From Nematostella vectensis (lineage: Eukaryota; Cnidaria; Anthozoa; Actiniaria; Edwardsiidae): a stretch of 64,000 nucleotides of DNA. The stretch is taken from positions 13,093,040 to 13,157,039 of the forward strand of contig NC_064042.1 in NCBI RefSeq assembly GCF_932526225.1. Direction: 5' to 3'. This document shows positions 34,738 to 48,300 of this stretch, one piece after another. The notes below the pieces were generated by a model. That model ran no database searches, had not been told where the DNA came from, and saw nothing but the letters and a program-made list of their open reading frames with translations. Numbering within the stretch: position 1 is the stretch's first letter; every line of letters starts with the position of its first letter. Position numbers and translations under genes: made by a program.

Positions 34738-36268
34738 GTACGAAAGCCGAGTAGGGCCATCAGATTTCAGAGATAATAATTTCAGAGATGATAATTTCAG
34801 AGATGTTAACTCCGGAGATGATAATTTCAGAGATAATAATTTCAGAGATGATAATTTCAGAGATGATTATTTTAGAGAAGATAAATTCAGAGAAGATAAT
34901 TTCAGATAACTGTTTCGGTCAGGTCTCCAAGCCTTTAGGCACGTACATGCCCAGCTTCTTTCAGTGCTAAGGAATTGCCTGAGGTTACACGGTGACGGAC
35001 CGACCAACTGCAGCGGACATTTTTGCCCACCTATGATTCACAACCCACAGACTACCATGTCCAGTAGTGGCAAGATGTTGGATCACATTTCTGACAAGAA
35101 CACGGTTATGTTGTTTTGTTGATCATTTTACTGAGTAACGGGGCCTTCAATTAGGAAATTTACATTCAAGCAATAACGATAGAGGATATGAGATGATCAC
35201 GCGGAGAAACATTAAAATTAAAAGAGTTACATAAAGGTGATAAATAAAATTGATTGATTGATTGACCTTGTGTCTGTGTAAGACACTCATAGCTCATTTA
35301 CATAATACATGATTGTGTGGAATTATTATAGGTATGCCGCAGTATTTCGATGTCCCGTAAAAATAGCAATGCGTAATATTAGCATAACTTTAGGATGTTG
35401 TGTGATTCCACTGGAAATATCGATGCCCTCCGTGCTATTGTATGGAAACTAATTTACACACTTTTACCTTCCGTCGGTGCCCCCCCCCCCCCCCCCCCTT
35501 TTGGGAATCCTGGATCCGCCCTTGGTTGATAGAATATAATCCATCAAAAAAGCCAGTTAAAAAAAAGCCAGTTAAATAAAACAACAACATTAACTTGACT
35601 CTGTATAAACGAAACAATTACATTTCTGAAACGGGATGAATATGGACTTCATGTTACTTGAATACTCGGTCTCCTTCCTCATCTGCTATATTAAAATTGG
35701 TGAAACTCTTTAAGTTTCTGTGTGATTTCTGAAAATAATTCTAGAGCCTCAGCTGCGTCAGTTGGTGGGTGTAGTTTGGCTTTATGAGTTGCACCAGCTC
35801 CTCCATATTTCCGCTGTAGTCTTCACAGGATTCAGTATACATGCGCTTGCACGCTTGCACGTCTAAATCTACGTGGCGTAGATAGTTTTCTGTATTGTAT
35901 AGCTCCGGCATGAAAAAGAGCACACCAGCTTGGCCACCGATGACTTCGTGGCGCTTTTGACTTGCGTGGGATATATTATATTTTTTTAATATGAATTATG
36001 GACATAAACAAACCTAAGAAAGGGCAGAATATGGGAAAACTTGAAGAACTCCTCAGGACCAAACGTAGCTGTGGGGGAATTGTTGTGTTGATCGAGTGCT
36101 GCATGCTCAGTAAGCCGGCAGAATTCTTTATCCGAAATTATAATCTCTGAAATTTAGCATCTCAAATTATCATCTCTGAAATATTTATCTTTGAAAATAT
36201 TATCTCTGAAATTATCATCTCTGAAATTATTATCTCTGAAATCTGATGGCCCTTCTCGGCTTACGTAC
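34738..36268. mobile_element. DNA-transposon-like element with inverted ends and subterminal repeat arrays
   Basis: The ends match inversely: the left end starts GTACGAAAGCCGAGTAGGGCC and the right end, read inversely, starts GTACGTAAGCCGAGAAGGGCC. Both continue into CATCAGATTTCAGAG and then into arrays of a roughly 15-bp motif (TTTCAGAGATAATAA and variants) at 34766-34912 and, inverted, at 36137-36245. The 4-bp AAGC at 34734-34737 and 36269-36272 may be the target duplication. The interior of 1.2 kb has a poly-C tract (35480-35498) and a 60-codon minus-strand frame (35923-35741) that I do not recognise. No transposase is visible, so it is probably non-autonomous. Confidence 0.75.
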
Positions 36269-36441
36269 AAGCGCCTGTACTATTCAATTATTTTATAACA
36301 TCTTTTAGACTCTGGAAAGCTGCCAATGAATAAAGGGGCGAGCGGGCGTTCACGTCGCTACCTTGGACGGAATCTAATTTGCATTTGTGCAGAATTAATT
36401 AGCAATTGGTTAAATATAAATTTTGCGATTAGCCTGTCTGT

Positions 36442-36513
36442 GGGGATGTAGCTCAGTGGTAGAGCGTCCGCTTTGCATGCGGAAGGCCCGGGGTTCGATC
36501 CCCCGCATCTCCA
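36442..36513 (+). tRNA. tRNA-Ala (anticodon UGC)
   Basis: A 72-nt cloverleaf. The 7-bp acceptor GGGGATG/CATCTCC has the G3:U70 wobble pair that defines alanine tRNAs. The D arm is GCTC/GAGC, the anticodon stem TCCGC/GCGGA has loop TTTGCAT (anticodon TGC), and the T arm CGGGG/CCCCG has loop TTCGATC. The discriminator base is A. There is no intron. The internal A box (TAGCTCAGTGG) and B box (GGTTCGATCCC) are intact. A T8 run at 36515-36522 provides the Pol III terminator. It looks fully functional. Confidence 0.97.
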
Positions 36514-36514
36514 C

Positions 36515-36522
36515 TTTTTTTT
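36515..36522 (+). terminator. RNA polymerase III terminator of tRNA-Ala
   Basis: Eight T residues starting two bases after the tRNA 3' end. Confidence 0.9.
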
Positions 36523-36839
36523 CCCATCACATTTATAGCGATCATTTATTTTCATTTAATTTGCTTTCGGTTACTTGCTTTAATACAATGGTTTGATGCA
36601 AAATCTGCATCATATTCGAATTTATTTCTCTATAATATTATCTGTGTGCCCCTTCTCATTTACAAAAGATCTGAGAGCTAGTTTTAAACCTGCCTTCAAC
36701 AAAGATGCATACATCTTTGAATAGACTAATTTTCATTATTCCTTTGGAGCTACCTTTGTATTTTCTTTTATTGATAAGATTTACTGTTATTTTTTTATGG
36801 GTTTCCTGATTGTTGGATAATTTTGTTCCTAGTCCCCCG

Positions 36840-37047
36840 CTTCGTGATGGCGCAGTGACCACGTGATCTTTTGGCTGAACGGACTGTACTGCGCAAGCGC
36901 GGGCGAACTGCTTTGGCTCCACATGCAAAATATGAACAAGTTTGCCGGCTGAATTTATTGGGCTATATAACACTAGAAAGAAAACAAGTTCATGCAAAGT
37001 CCTTTAGGATCATCAACAATTATGGCAGTGTTTTGCTTTCGCCTGAG
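36840..37047 (+). promoter_or_regulatory. Candidate promoter and 5' untranslated exon of the USP9X gene
   Basis: A locally GC-rich island in AT-rich sequence. It has an E-box CACGTG at 36860-36865 and an NRF1-like palindrome GCGCAAGCGC at 36891-36900, both common in housekeeping promoters. A good donor (CCTGAG|gtgagc) follows at 37047/37048, and an acceptor (tttaccag) lies at 38734 just upstream of the coding exon, so 37048-38734 would be a first intron within the 5' UTR. If so, an ATG at 37022 opens a 9-codon upstream frame that ends at the splice junction. The transcription start is not determined; this is inference from signals. Confidence 0.5.
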
Positions 37048-38857
37048 GTGAGCTAGTACTGTTGTTATCTCATTTTGAATCGTTGTTACTGGGCTCCAGT
37101 TGAAGCCATTTTGGAAGCTTTTGAGAAGTGTCACTTTGAAAGCTTTTTAGCATTTCCAAACAATTCCACGAAATAGTAAATTTCAGAGTCCGTGACATCA
37201 ATGATCTGTCTTCTAAGTAATTAAAAAGTATATTTCTATTGCTTCATCTTTAAAATTAAGCCAGCTTCACCTCGTAAAATCTCGGCATCCTTCCACCATT
37301 CAATCCCTTTCCAAAATCGTCCCTCTTCTTCCGGTATACGTAAGAAGACTGTCGCTTGTTTCTTGGAAGTTGAAAAAGGCTCGTACTTCCATCACATGTG
37401 ATAGGCATTATGTTTTGTGCTAAAAAGAAGTGCTATTTATCCTTTTACCGTTTTCATCTGTTATCAATTTTGAACCAATACTTGTTATCAAACTAGTCTA
37501 CATTACATACGTACAGGAACAGAAACTAAAGTTGTTAATAAAACTATTGAAATTTATAATCATTCATAGATATTTCGTTTATCCTTTTTCCAGTGAAGAT
37601 TTTGATTTTATATGGTTATATAAATTTGACTAATATTTGTAGAGAACTTTGCTGTATTCTGTCTAATTTGCTTACTTGCAGTTTTAGTCCTGTTTGGGAT
37701 TGAAATATGCAAGGACTCACACCCTTCTATTATAACATGTATTGAGTACTCCTTGCATATGATTACTTCTATATCCTTTTATATTTGGACTCTCTACAGC
37801 TTTAGTACTATAGCATTTTATGTTAATAAATGAGACAGTCATTTCTACCTATAATGTATCTTTAAATCTGTGTACTGTACATTATGCAATACATATACAG
37901 TTTGCAAAGAGAATTTAAAAAGCTATATTATTAAAAAAAATGTGTAGAAACATCTACAGCTAGAATTTGCACTATTTTTTTTTAAATAATATTTAAAAAA
38001 TTTCCTGATTGGTCCAAGGGACCACCATTTGCAGATGTTTGTCATTTTTTTGTTGTTTAGGAATAAATTATATTATTTGGTGGTATTTTGAAAAATCTAG
38101 CCAACTTGAAATTGCTGGTACCTTTTCTGCGCTTGATTTCCAGTAAGCAACCCCTTTCAATCAGGATATTACCGGCTGGATGCATGACTAGCCAGGAATG
38201 TTGCCAATTTTTGCCAATCAACAAAATGCCTGCAGAAACCTTGCAGACTTGGCTCTGATTGGTTGACTGCTGTACGATAATACTCTAGTTCCCTTCATTC
38301 ATCATAAAAACCTTTTTTTAAGGGATGACACCATTTTAAACATTAAAAAACTATATCTAACTTCATGATATTCTTAAAGTATCTTCTATACCTCTTTGTA
38401 CTAATGTAAAATGTATCTCATATAATTAAAATTTAACTTGGTTACAGTATGATTTAGCTGCAGAAGTTGCATTTAATTTGCATTGCATAAACCAGTTACC
38501 TAGGCATTCATGGGAGCTAACAGAACAAAGGTTCATACATGTATATTGACTGTAGACTGCAAAATCCTTTCTTAATCATTTCATTTGCATCTTAAAAATA
38601 GAAAATATGATATTATCTTGTTAGCTGCTTAATGTTTTCCCTTATTTCCTGGGAACTTAATGAGCCCCAGTTTAAAGTCTTGGTATCTGATATGGAAGCA
38701 AAGAGCTGACTTAAAACCTTTTTATCTTTACCAGGTGAACCCTTCGATGCTAGCCTTGTTTAAACTATTTATGCCTTTGAAGCATGTGATGTCCTGCATG
38801 GTATTTATATGTGGAGATTATCAGCTGTTCAAGTGTTAGACTCTTGTAAATACAGAA

Positions 38858-41800
38858 ATGACTTTGTCAGTAAAAGGGGGCAGCGGGGAGCAGACCCAAG
38901 CAAATCCCCCCGCAACCACACCCCCCTCACAACCTACCCAACCTGCTACCCCAGCAAGCTCTGAGCCGACAAACACAGAGCAGCTGGAAGACAAAAATGC
39001 AGATGGAAATCAGGCATCAGAGGAAAGTGAACTTTTACTTGCGAATGGGGAGCCGGCATTTCCTTTGGCTGAACTCTCAAAACTTGATGAGATGATAAAT
39101 AGGCCAAGATGGGTGGTACCAGTGTTACCCAAAGGAGAGCTTGAGGTTCTACTCGATGTGTCTATCAAGCTGTGCCGTGCTGGTGGGTGTAGTTTATAAG
39201 GATTTGAAAAATAGTATTGTAAAATGTATTATTTCTCTATTTTTCGTCCTTTGTTATTCACGTAACTTAAAACCCAAGCCATTTGCAATCTAGAGGTGAT
39301 ACTGTAGCTTATTTGTCCACGGGTATGTGTGTTCATGCGCTACTCTTGTCTTGTGGTACAATTTGACGTTTCAGGACTAGACACTAAAAGCGAGGACTGT
39401 CAGCGATTCTTCAGGGATGGCCTAACAACTTCTTTTCATAAAATTCTTAATGATGAAGCTGTAAATGGTTGGAAATATGAAATTCATGTAAGTACTAGGA
39501 TTTCTGTTAGGATTCTCTTTTTGATTTGATATTTCTAATTGAAATTTATTTAGCATTCCATTTGGAATTAGGTGTAAAGTATAAAATAGGCTGCTCCAAT
39601 GTAATTAATTTTTACTTTCCCCCTGAATGTGGGAATGACTGTCACTCTACAGTAGTTGCTTTCCCATCCCTCACTCCGAATCTTACAATCTAGAATGTGC
39701 ATAGGCCAGTGTTGATTGCTACATACCTTAATAGAGAATAAACACGAATTTGAAAAATCCACATTGATTGAATATACCTTGATTCTTCTGGTTCACAATC
39801 ATGACAACTTGGGCTTTTTGTATTTATTTAAGTTAAGTGTTCATTTTAAATACCTTAATTAAGTTAAACTTTAATTTAGGAAATGTTCATTAATACTGAA
39901 TGTTATCAACAATCCAAAACAAAATTTAACAACTTCTCAAACAATACTGTTTATTAATAAGGAGCTTCCCACAGTGTTTAATTGTCTTGGTCTGGCTCTT
40001 TATCAGCTTCGACATCAGACAAGTATTTCCGAGCAGCAAATTGAGAATTAAATTCTGCCATCTTTTTGAATCCTTGATAATTTAGTTTGTCTGTGAATGT
40101 TATGCTCAAATTTGCATCAGTTTCACTTGTTATGACACAATTTGTCCACATACATTTACCATAATATACATTAATTTCCTATACGTAGAACTTTTTATTG
40201 ATACATATTTATGTCTGTTAAAGTAAAGATGTAATGTTGATGAATATTTAGTGATGGTATATTATTTTTATGTCTATCATTAGTTAATAAAAGAATTTGC
40301 CATTTTATTTCCCAGAGGTGCATTTTAAAGAACACAGAAAAACTTATAGAACTCTGCGTAACCAAGCTGTCGCAGGACTGGTTTCCTCTTCTGGATCTCC
40401 TAGCTCTGGCATTCAACCCATTGTCCAGGTATCACTGACTTGGCAATGTTAGACTAGCAACATGAAAACAAAATTCAATTTGTGTTAGAATTTGTGTGTA
40501 AAGCTCTGGCCAAATAGAACAAGTTTTGCTACTTGTCTCTATTTGGGCACCAACTTGTGTTGACTTGTACCCATTGCACAGAATTTGAATATGTTCAATT
40601 TTTGAATGTAAGTTGGCAAACTTACGTTTATTGTACAGTATCTCATTTGGCTATCAAAAATTAAATTTTCTTAGTTTCGGCATCATTATAGAGTACATGA
40701 GTTTCTGAAGATTTGTTTCTATTTCTTATATTTTAGTATTTTCCTTTTTTTCCACAAAAGCATCAAGACAGGGTTCAGGGGTTTGTATAGAGTAGTATAG
40801 ACTGTTTTCACGATGTTGCTCACACATCCAAAATGCCACAGACTGGCGGGTCCTAGCTGATATAAAATGGAGTACGGATTGGAGTTTAAAGAAGAAGCTA
40901 TAGAAATGCTGTCATATAGCATCTTTGGATGCGTTTTGGATTCAAATTCCCCTTTGTCTTAATTTTTTTATCAGCTTTGGCCTGCTATTCTGTGGTATTT
41001 CGGATGAGCGTGCAAATTCGTGAAAACAGTCTATTGTGCCTTTAAATTGCTTGAACTCTACCACATTGTAACTTCAAGGTTTTGGTTTTAATCTGGTATT
41101 CGTACCGAGGCGTCGGGGCTTAACTGTGGCTGTGTGGGGTGATAAAATGTGTGGTAATGGACGTTGGTGCGTGGGTTAAAGTGTGTACGTGTGGCTATTT
41201 TATATGATGTGTTGCGCTGGGGGCTGTAAGGGTCGGAGTAGTGGCTATGTATGAGAGGTAGAAATAGGCTAGCAGTGAGATAGTAGGGGAGAACTGTGTG
41301 TTTGACCTTCAGAGGAAGGTGATAATTACATGTTGATAACTTCTTGTGATAACATATTGTTCAATCAAACAATACGAATACCAGATTAATACCAAAACGA
41401 TGGTCCTGCACATCCCAGCTCCAAGAAATCTTATTTTCTTCCATTCTTATTTTATTCAGTTAACTTAAATGAACTGCTGTTACCATAATAGGAATCTTGA
41501 TACCAACCCTGTTATTAGTCAATGGTAATTGTATAAATGCAATTCCAGGTTCAACATTTATAATGGTGCACGTCCGTCCGAGTCCTTACCCCAAGGTGCT
41601 CCTGTAACAGAGGGCATTACACAGTATGCTAAATCGCCAGACGCCAGGTCACCCAAGGTACCTAAATGATCTAATAACCCCCTAACTAAAGAACGCCTCC
41701 TATCTAACGAACACCCCCCTAAGCTTACAAGTTTGTAGTAAACGCCCCTCTCTAACAAACGTCCCCCCCTCTACCCTCCCTCCCAGCTTGAAACAAACAA

Positions 41801-42362
41801 CATAGAAATTTCAGTAATATAAATCAAATTTAATTAATCTGAGCTTGTTTTTTAGCTGGGTGAGTTTTGCTACACAGGCTAAAATTTAATTTAATTTAAT
41901 GTCCTTACTGAGACCAAAATCCCCCCCCCCCCCCCCATCCCCCTTGGACCATCAAAATTTAATAAACGCTGCTTGCTACGCAGGCTAAAATTTGACGTGA
42001 TCCTGACTGACACTAGAACGCTCCCCCTTGGACCATCAAAATTAAATAAACGCTGCAGGCGTAAGGGCTGGGAATAACGTTTTGTATGGGTCATTTTAAG
42101 TGTAAAGTGAATGCAAACACTTTTAGTCCAACAATTTTTTAGTCTTTTTTTGCCCAAATTGTGGATAGCTGCTTTTCAAATGCTTTAGAAAATACACTTT
42201 TTTGGATAGCTTTGGGCAAGCAAAATGACTGATTTCTTATTAACAGGGCTGGCTTGTGGATTTAGTGAACAAGTTTGGTTCCCTAGATGGCTTTAGCATA
42301 CTCAGAGACAGGATATGTGGCAAAGAAAATCTCACTGTTCCCTTATTGTCGGCTCTTCTCAA
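38858..42362 (+). CDS. USP9X: USP9X coding exons 1-5 (residues 1-259)
   Basis: Exons 38858-39182, 39375-39487, 40316-40428, 41549-41657 and 42247-42362. Exon 1 holds the disordered N-terminus and then [20 protein letters not shown] and the [13 protein letters not shown] block. Exon 2 has [17 protein letters not shown]. Exon 3 has [20 protein letters not shown]. Exon 4 is the variable loop (YNGARPSES). Exon 5 starts [11 protein letters not shown]. The segment belongs to the alpha-helical repeat scaffold that precedes the catalytic domain in USP9X. Splice phases are 1, 0, 2, 0 and 2. The upstream untranslated part of exon 1 probably begins at 38735 after a TTTACCAG acceptor. Confidence 0.95.
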
Positions 42363-45300
42363 GTAAGTAACCTTTCATTATTTGGTCTCTGATTGGGTCC
42401 TGCCCCCCCTTCCCCCATGCGCTGTGCTTTGGCAGTACAACTTGAATTTTGAACCTTTTCAAGACAAATAGGTTTGAAATAGTTAGGAATAAATGTCCCT
42501 TTCTCCATAAAAAATCAGAATAGCTATACAGGTTACATATAGTACATTTGTACATACAGTAGTGTAGGTACAAATGTTATTGTACCTATCGAAGCTATCA
42601 AGCCATACCTTTTCTTATTATGCTTACTGTACCTTTGCTGCTTTTTCGTCAATATAGAAAAAATTAATTACATTGCCCCCCCCCCAACATGACAGGCTTT
42701 TCTCCTTGTAATTAAGGATACCGTAGACCCAAGCGGTAATTACCCCAAATGTCCCTGCAAAATCGCTCGCACTTGCTTTCGAATTAAAGCAAATGCCAAC
42801 AAACTATATATCAATTTAAAGCTTAATGATTGTACTATCCTCCTAAAATGATCATTTTTTATACGTGCTTAATTTTGAGTGCTTTTGCCTGGTCCGAAGT
42901 GCGAAATCATCCACTTTTAAACATGTGAATTATTTATACACACCAAAAGCGCGTAACCTCCCAGGATCTGCTTTATATCTTTCGTCATGTACTAAACTGA
43001 CAAACCCTGTCTACATTTGACGTCACACAGCCTCGTTGATTAAAGGCGTGGAATAATTTTGCTTCTTTGGCTACAACGCACTAATTAAGTCAGTGGCGAA
43101 AAAAGCTACTGATTATCTGCGGCACGGTGTGACAGAACATATCTATACTAGACGCTTGCCAAGTTGCGCAGGAATCGGGCGGTTAGAAGTGTACCTTTAA
43201 TTCACATATTTAGAGTAAGATGGGGTGAAATTTGATTGCGTATTATCGGGGATTGAAGTTGTGTAAACATTAGATGCAGCGTGACAGTAATGACAGACGA
43301 AGAGCAAATAGTTTATTGGCTTTAGTTTAGTTTATTGGCTTTGTCACACAAAAAAAAATACTACAGTTTACAATAGGAAATAAACAAAATAAAGAAAATA
43401 AGAAACAATGTGACGGGAGAAGAAAACAGGGCGTAAGCCCCAATTGAAATTCTTTCCCAACAAATGACAAACAATAAGAATTCAAAAACGAAAATAAAAA
43501 TTGAATTACATAAATTTAACATCTATGAAATTATGGAGGTTGGTAAAAGGCAAGTTTCTCTAAATAGTGAGTTGTCAGCTGATACCTGAAAGACGAAAGC
43601 GTAGTGCAAGATTTCATAAGTGAAGGAAGACTATTCCAAAGTTTGACAGTTCTAGGGAAATACGAATTCCTGTAATAATTTTGGTTGTGAGTGGAAAAAA
43701 GGCGGTAATTGTTAGGATGGTAATTATGGAGGTTGGTAAAAGGCAAGTTTCTCTAAATAGTGAGTTGTCAGCTGATACCTGAAAGACGAAAGCGTAGTGC
43801 AAGATTTCATAAGTGAAGGAAGACTATTCCAAAGTTTGACAGTTCTAGGGAAATACGAATTCCTGTAATAATTTTGGTTGTGAGTGGAAAAAAGGCGGTA
43901 ATTGTTAGGATGGTAATTATGGAGGTTGGTAAAAGGCAAGTTTCTCTAAATAGTAAATAATAATTTTAAATAACAGAACTAGATTGGTTATGTCTCTTCG
44001 ATATTCTAATGGGAGGAGCTTAAGAGTTTTCAGCCTTTCTGTGTATGAAACATCGGCGGGATAGTTCAAAATAAACTTGGATGCTCGACGCTGGACGTTC
44101 TCAATCAGAGCTTTGTGCTTGCCTGTCGAAGGCGACCAAATGCAAGAAGCATACTCCAGGTGGGGCCTAACAAGGGTGCAGTACAGCAGCTGTCTTGTAG
44201 TTGGGTCGAGGATGTCAGAACAGACCTGCTTCACTAGTCCAAGCACCCTGTTTGCTTTTGCGCACATAGGCTCGATGTGAGGACCCCAAGACAGGTCGTT
44301 AGTAATTGTAACGCCGAGGTCAGTCACCTGCGCTACTGGATCCAGGGTGCGACCGCATAGTTGGTAAGGGTACGGAGGACGCTTGGTAGAACGCTTCTTT
44401 GACATGTGCACCACTTTGCACTTAGATGCACTAAACTCCATGCCGTGCTCTAGACTCCAGCTGTACAGGGAGTCAAGGTCAGCCTGCAACGAGGTTGAAG
44501 AACTTGCAGTGTCTATAGAGCGGTAGAGCTTAGAATCATCAGCATAAAGAGCAATAGAGCCGCCTATGGCAACCAATCACATTGCACGCTTTACACACAG
44601 CGGGAAAACTCTTAGGCGCTTATATGTCATAGCGCTAGTCGTGCAAGTGAAGGGAGATGCCTAGATCGAAGCGAGCTTGCACTGAAGAAAAGAAGAGTGC
44701 GGAAAACTTAAAATGACCGCAAACAGAGACAACTCTATGTTTTGGGCTTTCTTCCTCGCTTAGCCTTCTTCGAAAGAAGCCAAGGATTCTTACTTAATCT
44801 TGGTGTAGTTTACAACTATGCCAAATTTAGAGTAAACGCTTATAAAGTTGATATACATGTAAATATGGATAAATCTCTGATAAAACGTCAATAATGATAT
44901 TGACGTGCTTGTATGCTAATTAGAGGGAAAAGCCGTAAAACTAAGTTCCCTGGATGTTGATCGCGGGGCTTTGAGCTAAGTAAACAGGATTATGGGATTA
45001 TTGACGCCTTCGAGAATAACGCTACACTTGTTCGAATTTGGTTTTTCTTGAATATCTGGGGGAGTATTTAAAATTTTGGTGGCATTTTTTTGCTAACACC
45101 TAGAGTGTGCCTATTGTCATCGAATGGCATAATAAAAAAAATCACCCGAAATAAAGCCATTTGGGTCTACGGTATCATTAAGTATCCCTTTATTTTGATA
45201 CATTTTCACTTACAAGCCCCCTTACAATACTTACAATAGTTTCAAATTCCTTCATTTAGTTTCTTCTAAAAAAATCTGTTGTTTCTATCCTCCTTGCAGG

Positions 45301-48300
45301 CCATTTGGTAGTTGTGCTGAGGTTCTCACTCCACAGACCGTAGAGGAATACTTTCTTCCAGTAATTGTAAGTGGTGTTTATTTATACTAATCTAATTATT
45401 TTACTGTTTTCTCTGTAATGCATTTTGTACTTTATGCATTTTCTAGGATTTTGTTCCTGGCTTTCTTGAGAGTTTATCAGACCAGGAGCTTAAAAAGGAG
45501 GCCAAAAACGAAGCCAAGAATGATGCTTTATCATCTATAATTAAGGTATTGTGGCTGAGTCTGAATCTGAAATCGAAATTATGTAGAATTTGAAAAAATA
45601 TTGATCAACCACTCTTGATATTGTTTACATTTAAAAATATTATAATTACTAGAAGAAGCACCTTGCCTAAAATAAAAAAAAAACATGAATACATTAGTGC
45701 CTTCCTAATCATATGACACTTTAAAATAAGCCCCTCCCCCGTACAGCACTATCTCTACTTGAAACAAAAGAAGATCTATTATTTTTTTGAAAAAAATAAC
45801 GTTTCCCCTGTGTATTGCCCAGGTGCCATAATGATGTATTTAAACTGCTTATTCCTTTCTTTTTTATTTCTAGGCATTGAAAAATCTAGCAGGAAAAATA
45901 ACCTCTAAAGAAGACATCCCTAAACAGCTAGAAACTTTTAGATTAAAGATGATTCTGAGGTGACTACTGGCATCCTTTTTAGTTTGATCCTACCAGGCCT
46001 GCATTGCATAAGATCAACATTTTTTTGCTGTGCTTTGGTGGTTTTGTTTACCTTTATTTACTGATCTAAAACAGTTGTTTATTAGTTTCAATGTTCATGA
46101 CATTTTTTGGCTTTTTGTATTTGATTTTTAATACTTTTTCATTATTTCCCAGACTTCTACAAATCTCTTCTTTCAATGGAAAGATGAATGCATTGAATGA
46201 GGTAAAAGTTACATTATGTGTGGCTCATATTATACTGAACATTACATTCAACTCCCTGTTATACGTACTAGACTCTGGTGAGATCGGCTTATTTTCTGTC
46301 AAAGCCTACTAGTGGACGTCCATGCCCCAACTAATGGACTGTGGTTCTGGGCTTTAGATAAACAAGGTGATAAGCAGTGTGTCATATTACACCCATCGTC
46401 ACACAACAGCAGATGAGGAGGAGTGGCTAACTGCTGAAAGAATGGCTGTAAGTACTGCACAGTCCCCCCCTGAACAAAGTTTAAGGATACAAGTTTGAGC
46501 TACAATCTGTTAAAAAACTAATTGGACACTTTCCCTCCCCCCTCCTTTTGGAGGGCAAATTATCACCTAGTGACTGCTTGTGTTTTGAGCTGAAAATTTC
46601 GCCTCTTACCAATATTAATCAGGGGAAGAAGGATGGAGATGGTTCGTATGCAGTGTCCTACTTAATTTTGTTGTGGAATGTAGGCTTTCTCTGACTCATC
46701 CTCTTTGTTTTTCATGATCTGTTCAAAAGTACTACAACAACATTTTTGGTAGCATCTTTTGTAATAGTTCATATGTGTATGGTTGCATGTTGCTGGGAGC
46801 TCTTGACCCACTGCAGTGTACTGTACTCTTTACTAAGTTTAAGTTTTTTTTAGTGTATACTTAACAAATTTTGGTATCTTTTCTAGGAATGGATTCATGC
46901 AAATAAAGTTCTGTCGATAGTACTTAAGGATAACCTTCATCAACCGCAGGTACTTTTAAGTAACTTTAAACAGTCAAGGTGTGGTAGGGCCATCTGAGGG
47001 GTGGGGCACATCCTCCTCCAGTTATTTTGATAGCCATATAATTTTAGTCTGCCAAGCACTGTATGGGTGAACCTCCCCCCAAGTATTAGAGAACTTAATA
47101 TATACTACGGTGAAGTAAACTCGTGCGATTGCCGCTGTCCCTATTCATGACACTGAGCACTATTTGGTGACTTTTTAACAGTAGAACTTCAGTATCTAAC
47201 CTCAAAATGCTGGCAAAGCATAAACACAAACGTTTTTGGAAAATTATATAAAATGGTTAGGATTAAGGCATTGTTTGTCAAGGTACATAACATAAACAAA
47301 AGGACTAATTTTTTTAGAAGGAGATGTGATAGGGTATTGTCACAATCACAAAAAAACATTGTAGTAATGATTGGCAATGCTGATTCTTCAGATAAACATG
47401 TTCAAAGTATTAATCAATACAGTTGTTTGACACAATTATTCTTGTTGTTCCAGTATGTGGAAAAGCTTGAAAAGATCATCCGGTTTGTGATCAAGGAAAA
47501 GGCCTTGTCTTTGGATGACCTAGACAGTATATGGGCAGCACAGGTAAGTACTACACTCATATGCTTTTTAGCGTATGTCTCATCATAGGGAAACCAGAGG
47601 GAAATGTACCATGCCATTTTACTGGTCAGAACAAGTCCTCTCTTGCCCTGACTGGCTTGATGGAAAGCCCCCTTGTCTTACCTTGTGACATCTAATTTTA
47701 TACTTCCCTTATTGTATGATGACCGTATTGTAATAATGGTTTGATTCATACTACTGTATAATTCAAGTAGATAAAATTTGCAACTACTGTACAATACTGT
47801 ACGCTGAATATCTCATTTTTACAGTGTTTTGTAGCCTAACAAAGCATGTGTTACTCATGTTGCATCAATGGACCTTAAATGATGTATTATAATATATGTC
47901 TAACGTTGGTGAATTATGTTCACCTTGTAACCAGACATGGGCTTGGTTCAATATGGTACAGGGAACTGTTAAAAGGAGTTTTATGAAGCTGCTTGTAATA
48001 GGTAGTGCCATATCATTATTTATAGTGCTCATTGTTGATCTGCATTTTCCCTATAATTATAAGTAACTATTTGTCTTCTTGTTGGCTTGAATATTGAGTC
48101 AGTTTAATAAAGAACTGCAACTGATTGTCCACAATCAAATAGACAGGATTTTGTTGGCAACTGTTCTAATGATGATAGTGCCAATGATGATAGTTGTACT
48201 TTATTTTAGATTGGTAAGCATGATGCCATCATCAAGAATATCCATGACCTACTCGCAAAACTGGCTTGGGACTTTTCTCCAGAGCAACTAGACCATCTCT

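Noticed and set aside
35741-35923. 60-codon minus-strand frame inside the 34738-36268 element
   Set aside because: Its composition looks protein-like, but no domain, splice signal or conserved neighbour supports it, so it is mentioned only as content of the element.
47253-47588. 111-codon plus-strand frame around USP9X exon 12
   Set aside because: It is exon 12 extended into both introns; the true boundaries are the acceptor at 47453 and donor at 47544.
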